A stretch of 16,558 bases of DNA from Desulfovibrio sp. (GTDB lineage: Bacteria > Desulfobacterota > Desulfovibrionia > Desulfovibrionales > Desulfovibrionaceae), in NCBI RefSeq assembly GCF_019424165.1, contig NZ_JAHZAA010000012.1, forward strand, positions 50,643-67,200, read 5' to 3'. Every line of letters begins with the position of its first letter. Within the stretch, counting starts at the first letter, position 1. Position numbers and translations under genes: made by a program. The notes beneath the pieces were generated by a model that was given only the letters and a program-made list of their open reading frames with translations, made no database searches and was not told the DNA's origin. This document shows, one piece after another, positions 1 through 8,170 of the stretch.

Positions 1-108
1 ACCGGCTATCTCGGCCGAGTGCGGGCTCTGGCGGCGGGCGTGGCCCGTCTGTACGCGGCTCAGCGTGAAGAACTGGGCTATCCCATGCTCAAAAAGGATG
101 CGAGGTAA
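1..108 (+). CDS. glyQ: Glycyl-tRNA synthetase alpha subunit, C-terminal end only
   Basis: Frame 1 is open from the first base to the TAA at 106-108, giving 35 residues. It ends in the pattern YLGRVRALAAGVARLYAAQR followed by EELGYPML, the typical C-terminus of the GlyQ alpha chain of the alpha2-beta2 glycyl-tRNA synthetase, which carries the active site for glycine activation. The beta-chain gene glyS starts 3 bases after the stop, so the two are surely co-transcribed and probably translationally coupled. The start lies outside the window. Confidence 0.9.
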   Translation, partial: TGYLGRVRALAAGVARLYAAQREELGYPMLKKDAR

Positions 109-111
109 GCC

Positions 112-2196
112 GTGGCCACCTTTGTGCTCGAAATCGGCAGTGAAGAGCTGCCTTCCCGTTTTCTGGCCCCCGAAGAAGCGGAACTTTCCACCCGTTTTAC
201 CACTGCTCTTGATGAGGCGGGGCTTGAGTACGGCAACCTGTGCGTCATGAGTACGCCGCGCCGCGCCGTGGTTATGGTTGAAAACCTCAATCCCGTGCAG
301 ATTGAACGGGAAGAGGTGGTCTCCGGCCCGCCCGTACGTGTGGCCTATGACGCCGAGGGCAAGCCCACCAAGGCGCTGGAAGGTTTTATCCGCACCAATG
401 GCTGCGCCCTGGAAGACGTTTTTCAGCAGGAAACAGAAAAAGGCGCGTATGTGGCCGTGCGTAAACGCACCGGTGGCGCGCCCGCCAATGAACTGCTGGC
501 TGCCATGTGTCCGGCTATCATCTCGGCCTTGCCCTTTGCCAAGCGCATGCGCTGGGGCAACCATTCGCTGGCCTACGCGCGCCCACTGCGCTGGATTCTG
601 GCCCTGCTGGATGATGAAGTGATTCCATTTGAGGTCGGCCCGATGGTTTCAGGACGCGAAACCTGCGGCCACCGCATCCACGGGGCCGGGCCTTTTTCTG
701 TTGCCCGCGCTGCAGAGCTTCCGGCCGTACTGGCAGAGTCCTGCGGGATCACCCTGAATTCTCCGAAGCGCCGGGAAATTATTGTGGAAGGCGGCAACAG
801 GCAGGCGCAGGCCGTTGGTGGCAAGGTGCTCTGGAAGGACAGTCTGCTTGACGAAGTGCAGGGCCTTGCGGAACATCCCGTGCCGCTGCTGGCGGACTTT
901 GACCCGGCTTACCTTGAAGTGCCGCGCGAGGTGCTGCTGACCAGTATGGAAAGCCACCAGAAAAGTTTTGGCATCGAAGGGGCTGATGGCCGCCTGCTGC
1001 CGCACTTTCTGACGGTGCTCAACATCACTCCCGAAGACATGAGTATTGTCAAGCGCGGGTGGGAAAGAGTGCTGCGCGCCCGCCTGGAAGATGCCCGTTT
1101 TTTCTGGCAGGCCGATCTGCGGGAGGGTTTTGACCACTGGCTGCAAAAGCTTGATTCGGTCATCTTTATCGGTGGTCTTGGCAGCATGGGAGACAAGACG
1201 CGCCGTCTTGAATCCTTGTGCCGCTGGCTGGCGGAAAAATGCGCCCCTGACCTTGCCGTCGATGCCGCGCGAGCTGGGCGGCTTTCAAAGGCCGACCTCG
1301 TAAGCGGTCTTGTGGGTGAATTCGACACCCTGCAAGGTATCATGGGCGGCATTTATGCCGCACGCAAGGGCGAAAGCGCGGCCGTGGCCCAGGCCGTGGC
1401 CGAGCAGTACCTGCCTGCCGGGCCGGATTCGCCCCTGCCGGGCAGTATGTGCGGGGCGCTGCTGTCGCTGGCCGACAAGGCCGACACGCTCGCGGGCTGC
1501 TTCGGTCTGGGGATGATCCCCACCGGTGCGGCGGACCCCAATGGTCTTCGCCGCTGCGCACTGGGCATCATTCGCATTGTGCTTGATTTCGGTCTGCGGC
1601 TCGATATGCGTGAGGTCTTTGCCAAAGCGCAGGAGCTTTACGGCGACAGGCAATGGAAATTGCCCCCGGCCGAAGCCCTGGACAAGCTTATGGAATTTTT
1701 TGGCGCAAGGCTGCGCAACTATTTCATGAGCCATGGGCAGGACACCCTGCTGGTGGACGCCGCGCTGGGCGCGGGTACGGCTCAGGTAAAGGACTGCGGC
1801 GAACGACTGGAAGCCTTGGTGGCTTTCAGCCGCGAGGCAGGTTTTGCCGAAGCTGCCCAGACTTTCAAGCGGGTGGCGAACATCCTGCGCAAGCAGGGGC
1901 AGGCCGAGGATATTCCGGCCCAGTGGCAGGCGGAGCTTTTGCATGAAGATGCGGAAAAGGCCCTGGCTGCAACGCTGGACGATCTGCTGCCGGAACTGGA
2001 TCGCATGTGGGCGGCACGGGAGCATGCCGCCGCACTGGCTTGCCTGAGCAACGTGCGCCCGGCCGTGGACGCCTTTTTTGACGGCGTGATGGTCATGTGT
2101 GATGATGCCGCCCTGCGCCGCAACCGTTTGGCCATGCTTCAGGCCCTGGGCGGCCGTTTTGCCCGCCTGGCGGACTTTGCGGCCCTGCAGATGTAG
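112..2196 (+). CDS. glyS: Glycyl-tRNA synthetase beta subunit
   Basis: 694 residues, the normal length for bacterial GlyS. This chain joins GlyQ to charge tRNA-Gly in the cytoplasm and supplies tRNA recognition. The N-terminus has the family signature EIGSEELPSRF (about residues 6-16). The middle has VPREVLLTSMESHQKSF (about 269-285) and the KADLVSGLVGEFDTLQGIMG segment (about 398-417). The C-terminal third is the helical anticodon-binding (DALR-like) part. The start is the GTG at 112: it lies 3 bases after the glyQ stop, with a GAGGT ribosome site inside the last glyQ codons. The following sequence reads MATFVLEIGSEELP, as expected. Long open frames on the opposite strand here are shadows produced by GC-rich codon use. 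Confidence 0.97.
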   Translation: MATFVLEIGSEELPSRFLAPEEAELSTRFTTALDEAGLEYGNLCVMSTPRRAVVMVENLNPVQIEREEVVSGPPVRVAYDAEGKPTKALEGFIRTNGCALEDVFQQETEKGAYVAVRKRTGGAPANELLAAMCPAIISALPFAKRMRWGNHSLAYARPLRWILALLDDEVIPFEVGPMVSGRETCGHRIHGAGPFSVARAAELPAVLAESCGITLNSPKRREIIVEGGNRQAQAVGGKVLWKDSLLDEVQGLAEHPVPLLADFDPAYLEVPREVLLTSMESHQKSFGIEGADGRLLPHFLTVLNITPEDMSIVKRGWERVLRARLEDARFFWQADLREGFDHWLQKLDSVIFIGGLGSMGDKTRRLESLCRWLAEKCAPDLAVDAARAGRLSKADLVSGLVGEFDTLQGIMGGIYAARKGESAAVAQAVAEQYLPAGPDSPLPGSMCGALLSLADKADTLAGCFGLGMIPTGAADPNGLRRCALGIIRIVLDFGLRLDMREVFAKAQELYGDRQWKLPPAEALDKLMEFFGARLRNYFMSHGQDTLLVDAALGAGTAQVKDCGERLEALVAFSREAGFAEAAQTFKRVANILRKQGQAEDIPAQWQAELLHEDAEKALAATLDDLLPELDRMWAAREHAAALACLSNVRPAVDAFFDGVMVMCDDAALRRNRLAMLQALGGRFARLADFAALQM

Positions 2197-2202
2197 CTGA
2201 AC

Positions 2203-2243
2203 CGCGCGGCGCGGGCGGCACTTTTTTGTCCCCGCGCCGCGTG
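2203..2243 (+). terminator. GC-rich inverted repeat after glyS, probable terminator
   Basis: Seven bases after the glyS stop begins a perfect 11-base inverted repeat: CGCGGCGCGGG (2205-2215) against CCCGCGCCGCG (2231-2241), extendable by one wobble pair and one further GC pair. The 15-base loop contains a run of six T (2222-2227). A shorter hairpin, CCGCG-CGG-CGCGG (2202-2214), lies just upstream of that same T run and would act as an ordinary intrinsic terminator. The two folds are mutually exclusive. I infer termination of the glyQS transcript here, but the T-run-in-loop arrangement is not the textbook form. Confidence 0.55.
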
Positions 2244-2405
2244 TATGCCAACGCAGCGGCCGCGAACAACGGAACTGCCAGCGAAACTGCGCATCGGTGC
2301 GGTCATAAGCGGCCGGAACCACGCCCGCAGCGGATCTGCCTGCGAATACGGCACCGCTGTTTGCGGCAACAAAACAAGTATCTTGGGAAAAAACGGTGCG
2401 TTTGC

Positions 2406-2434
2406 TTGACAGCCATAAGGCCCTATGCTAACAA
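2406..2434 (+). promoter_or_regulatory. Candidate sigma-70 promoter for rpsT
   Basis: A perfect TTGACA box lies at 2406-2411. A weak -10 candidate, TAACAA, lies at 2429-2434 with a 17-base spacer; a better-looking TATGCT at 2424-2429 is too close (12 bases). The rpsT start is about 75 bases downstream, leaving a leader of about 70 bases with a hairpin. The rest of the 313-base gap between glyS and rpsT holds no plausible gene. Confidence 0.45.
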
Positions 2435-2471
2435 CCCGTCTTCGCGATAGCGCAACATATTTCAGACTCAT

Positions 2472-2489
2472 GGCTTGCCGGGGCAAGCC
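2472..2489 (+). promoter_or_regulatory. Hairpin in the rpsT leader
   Basis: GGCTTGCC (2472-2479) and GGCAAGCC (2482-2489) are perfect inverted repeats, giving a 7-bp stem with a four-base loop. The hairpin ends 9 bases before the GGAGGA ribosome site. Ribosomal protein S20 is known to control its own translation in E. coli, so this could be a control structure, but that is inference. It has no T run and is not a terminator. Confidence 0.4.
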
Positions 2490-2509
2490 CAACATAGTGG
2501 AGGATTACC

Positions 2510-2779
2510 GTGGCCAACCATAAGTCAGCCATCAAGCGTCACAGGCAGAGCGTACAAAGAGCCGGCCGCAACCGCGCCGTCCGCACTCGCGTCAAGAACG
2601 CCATCAAGCAGGTGCGTACCGCCATTACCGGCAGCGACAAGGCTCAGGCCGGTGAAGCTCTGGTGGCCGCCACTTCCGTGCTCTCCAAGGCCGCCAGCAA
2701 GGGTACCATGCACTGGAAGAAGGCCGCGCGCAAGATTTCGCGTCTGGCCCGTGCTGTCAACAGCATCGAAGCCCAGTAG
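2510..2779 (+). CDS. rpsT: Ribosomal protein S20 (bS20)
   Basis: 89 residues, the usual size. S20 is a primary binder of 16S rRNA in the 30S body. The sequence begins MANHKSAIKRHRQSVQRAGR and is rich in Lys and Arg throughout, with the HWKKAARKISRLARAV pattern near the C-terminus typical of the family's helical bundle. The start is a GTG at 2510, supported by GGAGGA 5 bases upstream. E. coli rpsT also uses a non-ATG start (UUG), which matters for its control. The gene has its own promoter candidate and follows glyS in the order I recall for Desulfovibrio. Confidence 0.97.
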   Translation: MANHKSAIKRHRQSVQRAGRNRAVRTRVKNAIKQVRTAITGSDKAQAGEALVAATSVLSKAASKGTMHWKKAARKISRLARAVNSIEAQ

Positions 2780-2787
2780 TTTTCAGG

Positions 2788-2843
2788 GGCCGCCGGTGAG
2801 CGGCCAAGAGAGTGGGGCGGTTTGACCTGCCCAAAAGTTTTGG
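2788..2843 (+). terminator. Weak hairpins after rpsT
   Basis: GGCCGC (2788-2793) pairs with GCGGCC (2800-2805) around a six-base loop but is followed by purines. A second hairpin, GGGC-GGT (2815-2821) with ACC-T-GCCC (2825-2832, one bulge), is followed by AAAAGTTTTGG. Neither has a proper T tract, so termination of rpsT here is only likely from position. The remaining bases up to the tRNA promoter show nothing else. Confidence 0.3.
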
Positions 2844-2952
2844 TGTTTGAGTGCGACGCGCTTGCGCGGCCGCAAAGCGCTTTCTTAAGCGCATGCTGAT
2901 TGAAAATTTCAACTAAGTTCGCAGATTTTCAAAAAATATTTTGAAAAAAAGC

Positions 2953-2979
2953 TTGACCGCCACTGCAACTTGATATAGT
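2953..2979 (+). promoter_or_regulatory. Promoter of the tRNA-Arg gene
   Basis: TTGACC (2953-2958) and TATAGT (2974-2979) are separated by 15 bases, slightly short for sigma-70 but both boxes match five of six positions. The -10 box ends 13 bases before the mature tRNA 5' end, and the region upstream is AT-rich. Confidence 0.65.
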
Positions 2980-2992
2980 TTCCCCTTGTTAC

Positions 2993-3069
2993 GCGCTCGT
3001 AGCTCAGCTGGATAGAGCAACAGGCTACGAACCTGTAGGTCAGGAGTTCGAATCTCTTCGAGCGCGCCA
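2993..3069 (+). tRNA. tRNA-Arg, anticodon ACG
   Basis: A complete 77-base cloverleaf. The acceptor GCGCTCG (2993-2999) pairs with CGAGCGC (3059-3065), followed by discriminator G and an encoded CCA (3067-3069). The D arm is GCTC...GAGC. The anticodon stem ACAGG/CCTGT carries the loop CTACGAA, giving anticodon ACG. The T arm has the loop TTCGAAT. A ACG is the inosine-modified arginine anticodon that reads CGN codons. Confidence 0.97.
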
Positions 3070-3079
3070 CATAAGAATC

Positions 3080-3112
3080 AAGCCCTTACGGTGAAAACCG
3101 TAAGGGCTTTTT
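3080..3112 (+). terminator. Strong intrinsic terminator of tRNA-Arg
   Basis: AAGCCCTTACGGT (3080-3092) pairs perfectly with ACCGTAAGGGCTT (3097-3109) across a GAAA tetraloop, followed by a T run. A 13-bp stem with a GNRA-type loop starting 11 bases after the tRNA CCA end is a textbook intrinsic terminator. Because of the A run on the left side it may work in both directions. Confidence 0.93.
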
Positions 3113-3727
3113 CTGTGGGTTCGGGGCGGCTGGCGCTTTTTTTGCTTCAGGCCAGCGCGCGCCAGGCGTACGTTATCTTGCGGATTTATAATCACAAAAT
3201 TTGCACGACGCTCATCCCGGCGTCTGGGCGCGCAATTTGGCTGTGCTGTTTTTCCTGCCCGGATAAACTGCGCGTGGCATTGGTAGCAAGCTGGACCACA
3301 GGCATGGGTGAAAGTGGCCACGTCGGGGAACATTTCTGGCTGGTCGCAGTACCGGCCAATAACGCAACCGTCGCAACCGAACACGCCGCCGCGCTTTCAG
3401 TGATTATCTCACCTCAAAAATTCAATGTTGTTATGCGGGCAAATAACGCAACCATGCGGCGCAGCAAAAAACAGGCACGGCAATGCCTCTGCGTCGGATG
3501 CCCCCATCTGCTTGCTTCAACTCCCCCAGATATTTCTCCTGAAAGCCAGCCGGGAGCAGTAGTAATACTCCCGGTGTTCAAGAAATAAGCCGAATATGTT
3601 TTTTATAAAAAAACAATGTACTCTATGAATATGTAAAGTTTTTTTCGTATGAGCATGCAATGTTGTATCGGTTTGTATAGCGATATTATGCTGTTAGTTG
3701 CGGCTGTCATTGATCCGGCATATGTCC
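3113..3727. other. Gene-poor stretch between tRNA-Arg and the cas operon; two small doubtful Cys-rich frames on the minus strand
   Basis: No convincing gene. A plus-strand frame running to 3588 would start inside the tRNA terminator and resembles no family I know, so I leave it out. On the minus strand, one ATG frame at 3507-3409 gives 32 residues containing HGCVICPHNNIEF. A second frame begins with a GTG at 3384 and contains FGCDGCVIGRYC and, later, ACGPACYQCHAQF; it then runs through the tRNA region, so its end is not meaningful. Both share GCVI, encoded by a 12-base direct repeat (3358-3369 and 3442-3453, exactly 28 codons apart). They may be remnants of one decayed Cys-rich gene. From about 3590 the DNA becomes AT-rich. 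Confidence 0.35.
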
Positions 3728-3756
3728 TTGTTCCGATAGTAAAAAGAACGTATAGT
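3728..3756 (+). promoter_or_regulatory. Candidate promoter of the cas operon
   Basis: TTGTTC (3728-3733) and TATAGT (3751-3756) have an ideal 17-base spacer. The -10 box matches five of six consensus positions; the -35 box is weak. The region is AT-rich and ends about 55 bases before the first cas start. A second -10-like TACAAT lies at 3770-3775 without a good -35 partner. No clear operator was seen. Confidence 0.5.
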
Positions 3757-3809
3757 CAAACCTATCTGCTACAATTTTCCGACGGACAACGCAGTGCTGC
3801 GGGGAGCAT

Positions 3810-6800
3810 ATGCATATTGTACTTGTTTCGGAGTGCGAAAAAAAAGCTGTTGCGAAAACGCGCGCCATCCTGGACAGCTATGCTGTTCGGGCCGGGCAGC
3901 GTGTCTGGATTACTCCCATAAGTGCGGAAGGGCTGACGGAAATCCACAGCGCCTTGCGCCGTTCGGCCACCAGGCAGACCGCAGTGGCCTGTTACCGGAA
4001 TGACGGCCGCCGCCGCATGCGCCTGCTGTGGATTGTCGGTTCACGCAAAAGATTTTCCGCTGACGGCGCTGTTCCTGTGCGGTCATCGCGCAGCCCCCGC
4101 GCACAGCCTGTTGCCGTGCCGGGCTGGTTGCGCTGCGTCTGTCTTTTGGCCCAGGCGGCCGGCCTGGTGCATGATTTGGGAAAATACTCCCGCTGGTTCC
4201 AGAACAAATTGCGAAATCCGCTTTTTTTGCGCGATGCCGTGCGCCATGAATGGATATCTGTATGCCTGCTGCGGGCCTTGCGGCGCGGGGCAAGGTGGAG
4301 TGAGGCCTGGTTGGCCCTCCAGGACAGAACATCCATTGCAAACATTACTGAAAGACCCTCTGGCGTGCAGTTTAAAAGCTGCCATGCCCCGTCTGGCCCG
4401 ATCGAGGCAATTGAATTTCTTGTTGCCAGCCACCACAAACTCTTTGCGGACAGTTACGAAGGCGGTCGAGGCCCTAGCCATAGGGGCTTGCCGTCAGTAC
4501 TTGGTTCTCACATCCAGGCGGAGGAACTGCCGCGGGACTGTTGCGAGCCTTATACAGCTCTGCCCGAAGACATCTGGAAAAATTTTCAGAAGCTTGAGAG
4601 CAAGCTGTGCAACGTTTCCGCCGCCTACCACGGGTCGCTGCATTCCTCCTTCTGGTGGGCCTGCCTTGTTCTTGCGCGTGCGGCCCTGATATTTGCCGAT
4701 CATACTGTTTCTTCCCGGCAGTTTCCCACCCCTCTTGATAACGGCACAAGCGCCGCCAATACCCGCATTCTGTCGCGTGAGCGCATGCTTAACCAGCCGC
4801 TGCACTGGCACTTGCAGGCCGTAGCCCATACGGCGTCCAGCGCCGCATGGCGTATGGGACAATGGATGCAGGGGCGCAGCGGGCTTGAAGGTCTGCAAGA
4901 GGCTTCTTTGGCTGCCATTCTTGAACCAGCAGATGAAGCAACGCATTTTCACTGGCAAAACCTGGCTGCATCTGCGCTGGCGGACTGGCGGCAGGAGCAT
5001 CCGCGCACGCCATGCCTTGTGTTGAATATGGCCGGCACAGGCAGCGGAAAAACGCGCATGAACCTGCGCGCGATCTGCATTTTATCCGACGATGCCGAAC
5101 CGCGTTGCTCCATTGCCCTCAACCTGCGTAGCCTTACCCTGCAGACCGGGCATGCTCTCAGCGCTGGTCTTGGCATTTTGCCCGGCGATCTGGCAACCGT
5201 CATCGGCGACAGCGTAACGCAGGAGCTTTTTACCTGGGCGCAGGCCCGGGAAGCCGCTGTGGATGAACACGACCCCTCGGCGGAACCCATGTTGATCTGC
5301 CAGGGAGAATCCGGTCCGCTGCCTGCATGGCTGGAGCGGTTTTGGCGCACAGAGCGTGAAAGGGTGATTGTGGGCGCGCCCCTCCTGGTGTCGACCGTGG
5401 ATTTTTTGGAGGCAGCCGGTAATCCCGGACGCCAGGGGCATCATGTAAAAGCGCTGCTGCGGCTCATGACCGCGGATCTGGTGCTGGATGAAATTGACGG
5501 CTACGAGCCGGAAGCGTTGGTGGCGGTGCTGCGCCTGGTGCAGTTGAGCGCTTTTTTCGGGCGTAATGTCATTTGTTCATCGGCAACGCTGTCCCGCCCT
5601 GTGGCAGAAGCCCTGCATGCTGCCTGGGTTTCAGGGTTTGATTTGCGTACGGCGCTGGAACAGGACGCAGAAAAAGATGCAATTTCCTGCGGGATTGCCA
5701 TCATTGATGATTGTCTTGCCCCGGAGGTGTTTTTATGCGGCCCGGGAGAAACCGCTTTTTCACCGCGTTATGTCGACCGCATGGCGGCAATGAGCACGCA
5801 TCTTCGGCAAGTTCCCTGTTTTCGGCGGGCTTTTTTGCAGGCGGTAGATCCATCACTTCAAGGGTTTCAGGACGCGGCGCTTGCAGCGTCGCGTCGCCTG
5901 CACAGTGAAAATGCCTGGGAATTTTCGCCGGGCAAACGCCTTTCATTTGGCTTGGTTCGCGTAGCGAATATCAATGGTGCTGTGGGTACGGCGCGCTATC
6001 TGGCCGCCATGCTGCCCCACGCCCATGTGGCCTGCTACCATTCAGGTGACTGGCGCATCAGCCGCTTTCATAAAGAGCGCCGTCTTGACCATCTGCTTAC
6101 CCGCAAACAGGGCAATGCCCGCATTCTTGCCGACAGGGAAATTCAGTCTCTCGTGGCTCGGTCTTCGCAAAGCGATGTGCTCTTTATCGTTGTTGCAACC
6201 CCGGTGGAAGAAGTGGGCCGCGATCACGATTTTGATTGGGCCGTCATAGAGCCTTCCAGCGCCCAATCCATTGTTCAGGTTGTGGGCCGTGTCAACCGGC
6301 ATCGGCTTGAGGCCTGTGACAGTGCACATAACGTGGCAATACTCCAGTATAATTTGAAACACTGCACGAATTGCGAAAAAGGGCGTCCCCATGATCCGGC
6401 CTTTGTGCGGCCCGGCTATGAATCGGCACATCAGGCAGCAGCCTATGCGCAGCATGATATGGCCCGCCTGCTGCCGTGGGACGAAAAGGCATCGCTTGCT
6501 GTCAACGCGGGGCTGCGCCTTGACGGTGGCAGCCTGTTTGCGAAAGCCGATGACAGGGCCGTAAAAAAACGTGTGACGCGTTTTTTCGGTTCGTCCCCTT
6601 CGGATGATGATGACGGCGATGAGGAAGGTTTATTTACCCGCATACCTGTGGACGCTTTTCGCATGTCGGCAACGCCCTACAAGGGTACGCCTTTGCGGGA
6701 CAGGTTGGGGCAAAGCCGGCTTTGGCAGATGAGGCTTGAGGCGCAAAGCCGCCACTACCTGCGGTGGGATTCGGATGGCACATTCTCCCGCTGGGTGCGT

Positions 6801-7025
6801 AACATGTCGGAAATGGAAGAAGAGGCAGCCGCGCCCAATGCCTGGCTTGCCCTTGCCGCACCACAACTGGAGGCCCTGTGTCATGAAGCCGGGATAAGCC
6901 CGGAAGAAGGCCTGCAAGTGGAGCTGACCTCATATAATAATGACAGTTTTATATATAATATGGGATTTGGCATACGTCGAAAAACTTCAGACGAGCCTCA
7001 TACGGCGGAAAAAGGAGTGCCATGA
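3810..7025 (+). CDS. cas3f: Cas2-Cas3 fusion nuclease-helicase, type I-F
   Basis: 1071 residues, close to the Pseudomonas aeruginosa I-F protein as I recall it (about 1076). In type I-F, Cas2 is fused to Cas3, so one protein joins Cas1 for spacer acquisition and is recruited by the Csy complex to unwind and degrade target DNA. Residues 1-95 are the Cas2 part: it starts MHIVLVSECEKKAVAKTRAI and includes TAVACYRNDGRRRMRLLWIVG. The HD nuclease has HDLGKYSRWFQNKL at 121-134, HE at 146-147 and HH at 208-209. Helicase motifs follow: GTGSGKT (409-415), DEID (560-563), SSAT (590-593), TPVEEVGRD (797-805) and QVVGRVNRHR (823-832). An acidic stretch, SDDDDGDEEG, lies at 931-940. The ATG at 3810 is preceded by GGGGAG only 3 bases away, but the residues fit the family start. 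It overlaps cas8f by four bases (ATGA). All motifs look intact. Confidence 0.96.
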   Translation: MHIVLVSECEKKAVAKTRAILDSYAVRAGQRVWITPISAEGLTEIHSALRRSATRQTAVACYRNDGRRRMRLLWIVGSRKRFSADGAVPVRSSRSPRAQPVAVPGWLRCVCLLAQAAGLVHDLGKYSRWFQNKLRNPLFLRDAVRHEWISVCLLRALRRGARWSEAWLALQDRTSIANITERPSGVQFKSCHAPSGPIEAIEFLVASHHKLFADSYEGGRGPSHRGLPSVLGSHIQAEELPRDCCEPYTALPEDIWKNFQKLESKLCNVSAAYHGSLHSSFWWACLVLARAALIFADHTVSSRQFPTPLDNGTSAANTRILSRERMLNQPLHWHLQAVAHTASSAAWRMGQWMQGRSGLEGLQEASLAAILEPADEATHFHWQNLAASALADWRQEHPRTPCLVLNMAGTGSGKTRMNLRAICILSDDAEPRCSIALNLRSLTLQTGHALSAGLGILPGDLATVIGDSVTQELFTWAQAREAAVDEHDPSAEPMLICQGESGPLPAWLERFWRTERERVIVGAPLLVSTVDFLEAAGNPGRQGHHVKALLRLMTADLVLDEIDGYEPEALVAVLRLVQLSAFFGRNVICSSATLSRPVAEALHAAWVSGFDLRTALEQDAEKDAISCGIAIIDDCLAPEVFLCGPGETAFSPRYVDRMAAMSTHLRQVPCFRRAFLQAVDPSLQGFQDAALAASRRLHSENAWEFSPGKRLSFGLVRVANINGAVGTARYLAAMLPHAHVACYHSGDWRISRFHKERRLDHLLTRKQGNARILADREIQSLVARSSQSDVLFIVVATPVEEVGRDHDFDWAVIEPSSAQSIVQVVGRVNRHRLEACDSAHNVAILQYNLKHCTNCEKGRPHDPAFVRPGYESAHQAAAYAQHDMARLLPWDEKASLAVNAGLRLDGGSLFAKADDRAVKKRVTRFFGSSPSDDDDGDEEGLFTRIPVDAFRMSATPYKGTPLRDRLGQSRLWQMRLEAQSRHYLRWDSDGTFSRWVRNMSEMEEEAAAPNAWLALAAPQLEALCHEAGISPEEGLQVELTSYNNDSFIYNMGFGIRRKTSDEPHTAEKGVP

Positions 7026-8170
7026 GCGAGGACTGGAAAGCATTTTCCCCGGAGCAATATCGAAAAGAAGTGGAAAGCCTTGTCCATTTTAATGCAAAAA
7101 CAGTCAATTCCAATGCAAATCTTGTAGGTATCCGGCTTGATTCCGGCGCAGCGCTTGATCTGCCATATATCTCATTGCGAACCCTGCTGGACAGCGGGCA
7201 GGCTTTTCCATTGGATTATGCCGAGGGGGGCGCGGCAAAAGGAAAAATCGTCAAACAGGTCAACATGATTCTTGCCAACGCCCCGGAAGCGCAGCAGGCA
7301 GGAGCGGAGGAAAAAAAGGCCGTAATGGAGGGCATGGCTGCCGCCCGTGCCTCGGCCTACAGCATCGGCACGGAATATGTGGATCATCGCCTGCGGCAGG
7401 TGCTTGTTCCCAAAGGGGACGCCCCGGGCGGTTATGTAAGTATGACGCCCATAACAGCCGGCAGCTTGTGTCCACTGTTTTTTGACCCGGATACCGGCCT
7501 TGCCAGAAAGCATAACGAGGCGGTTAAGGCCGATCCTCAGGGAACAGGCCGCAGGCTGCGTCAGGCACAGTTCGGCATAGGCGGGGCAAATCCGCAAAAC
7601 ATCGGTTGTCTGGTGCGTTCCATGCAGCGCCCGTTGATGGTGGGCGCACCAGGGGCATCGGGTTCGGTAAAACAGGCTTTTGCCCTGTATCACAAGGGCA
7701 TATCCCTGGATGTACACGCGCCGGGCGAGTTTCGGCAGGCCGTGATGGCGTATGTGGCTTTTCGTGAAAATATCCTGCTTTCGCCGCAAACAGATGCCGC
7801 CATTACCCTGCGTGAACGTCAGCAGGAAGAAAAGCTTGTGGCCCGCATTGCCGCTGTTGTGCGGGAAATGGGGGCCGAAGCCCATGATGTGCTTGCCCGG
7901 CATGCCCACCTGCTGCCGCAAGAGGCAGGGCAGAGCGGTAGCGCGCCTTCCAGACGCGCTCTGGTCTCGCCCCGGCTGAGGCCCCCGGAACTGCGGGGTC
8001 TGCTTGACCCGTCCTTGCGTGAACTGTGCGGCAACTGGTCTCGCCATATGGCACGTTTTGTCGTTACCAGCATGCTGGCAGTGAACAGACGCTCCGGCAA
8101 CAGTCTGTTGCTGCTTGACCAGACTGCCCGCGCAGGCCTCGAATCCATACTGGAGGAGGCTTTTCGATGA
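7022..8170 (+). CDS. csy1: Cas8f (Csy1), large subunit of the type I-F Csy complex
   Basis: 382 residues, shorter than the Pseudomonas protein (about 434 as I recall). Cas8f sits at the crRNA 5' end, pairs with Cas5f, reads the PAM and opens the target duplex. Similarity is weak overall. The strongest point is GIGGANPQNIGCL at 185-197, which matches the GGTKPQNIS signature of Csy1; near the C-terminus LLDPSLRELCGNWSRHMARF (327-346) matches the LWLDP...W...FANW region. Position confirms the call: it lies between cas3 and cas5f as csy1 always does. The lysine expected in the PQNI motif is Asn190 here. AAGGAG (7012-7017) precedes the ATG by 4 bases, and the start overlaps the cas3f stop. An alternative view is a diverged large subunit of another I-F variant, but Cas8-less I-F2 is excluded by its presence. 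Confidence 0.85.
   Translation: MSEDWKAFSPEQYRKEVESLVHFNAKTVNSNANLVGIRLDSGAALDLPYISLRTLLDSGQAFPLDYAEGGAAKGKIVKQVNMILANAPEAQQAGAEEKKAVMEGMAAARASAYSIGTEYVDHRLRQVLVPKGDAPGGYVSMTPITAGSLCPLFFDPDTGLARKHNEAVKADPQGTGRRLRQAQFGIGGANPQNIGCLVRSMQRPLMVGAPGASGSVKQAFALYHKGISLDVHAPGEFRQAVMAYVAFRENILLSPQTDAAITLRERQQEEKLVARIAAVVREMGAEAHDVLARHAHLLPQEAGQSGSAPSRRALVSPRLRPPELRGLLDPSLRELCGNWSRHMARFVVTSMLAVNRRSGNSLLLLDQTARAGLESILEEAFR

Noticed and set aside
1285..2322. A 345-codon open frame on the minus strand opposite glyS
   Set aside because: It lies antisense to a certain gene, has no ribosome site or recognisable domain, and is explained by GC-rich codon use.
3091..3588. A 165-codon plus-strand frame after tRNA-Arg
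   Set aside because: The start is inside the tRNA terminator hairpin, the residues match no family I know, and there is no ribosome site.
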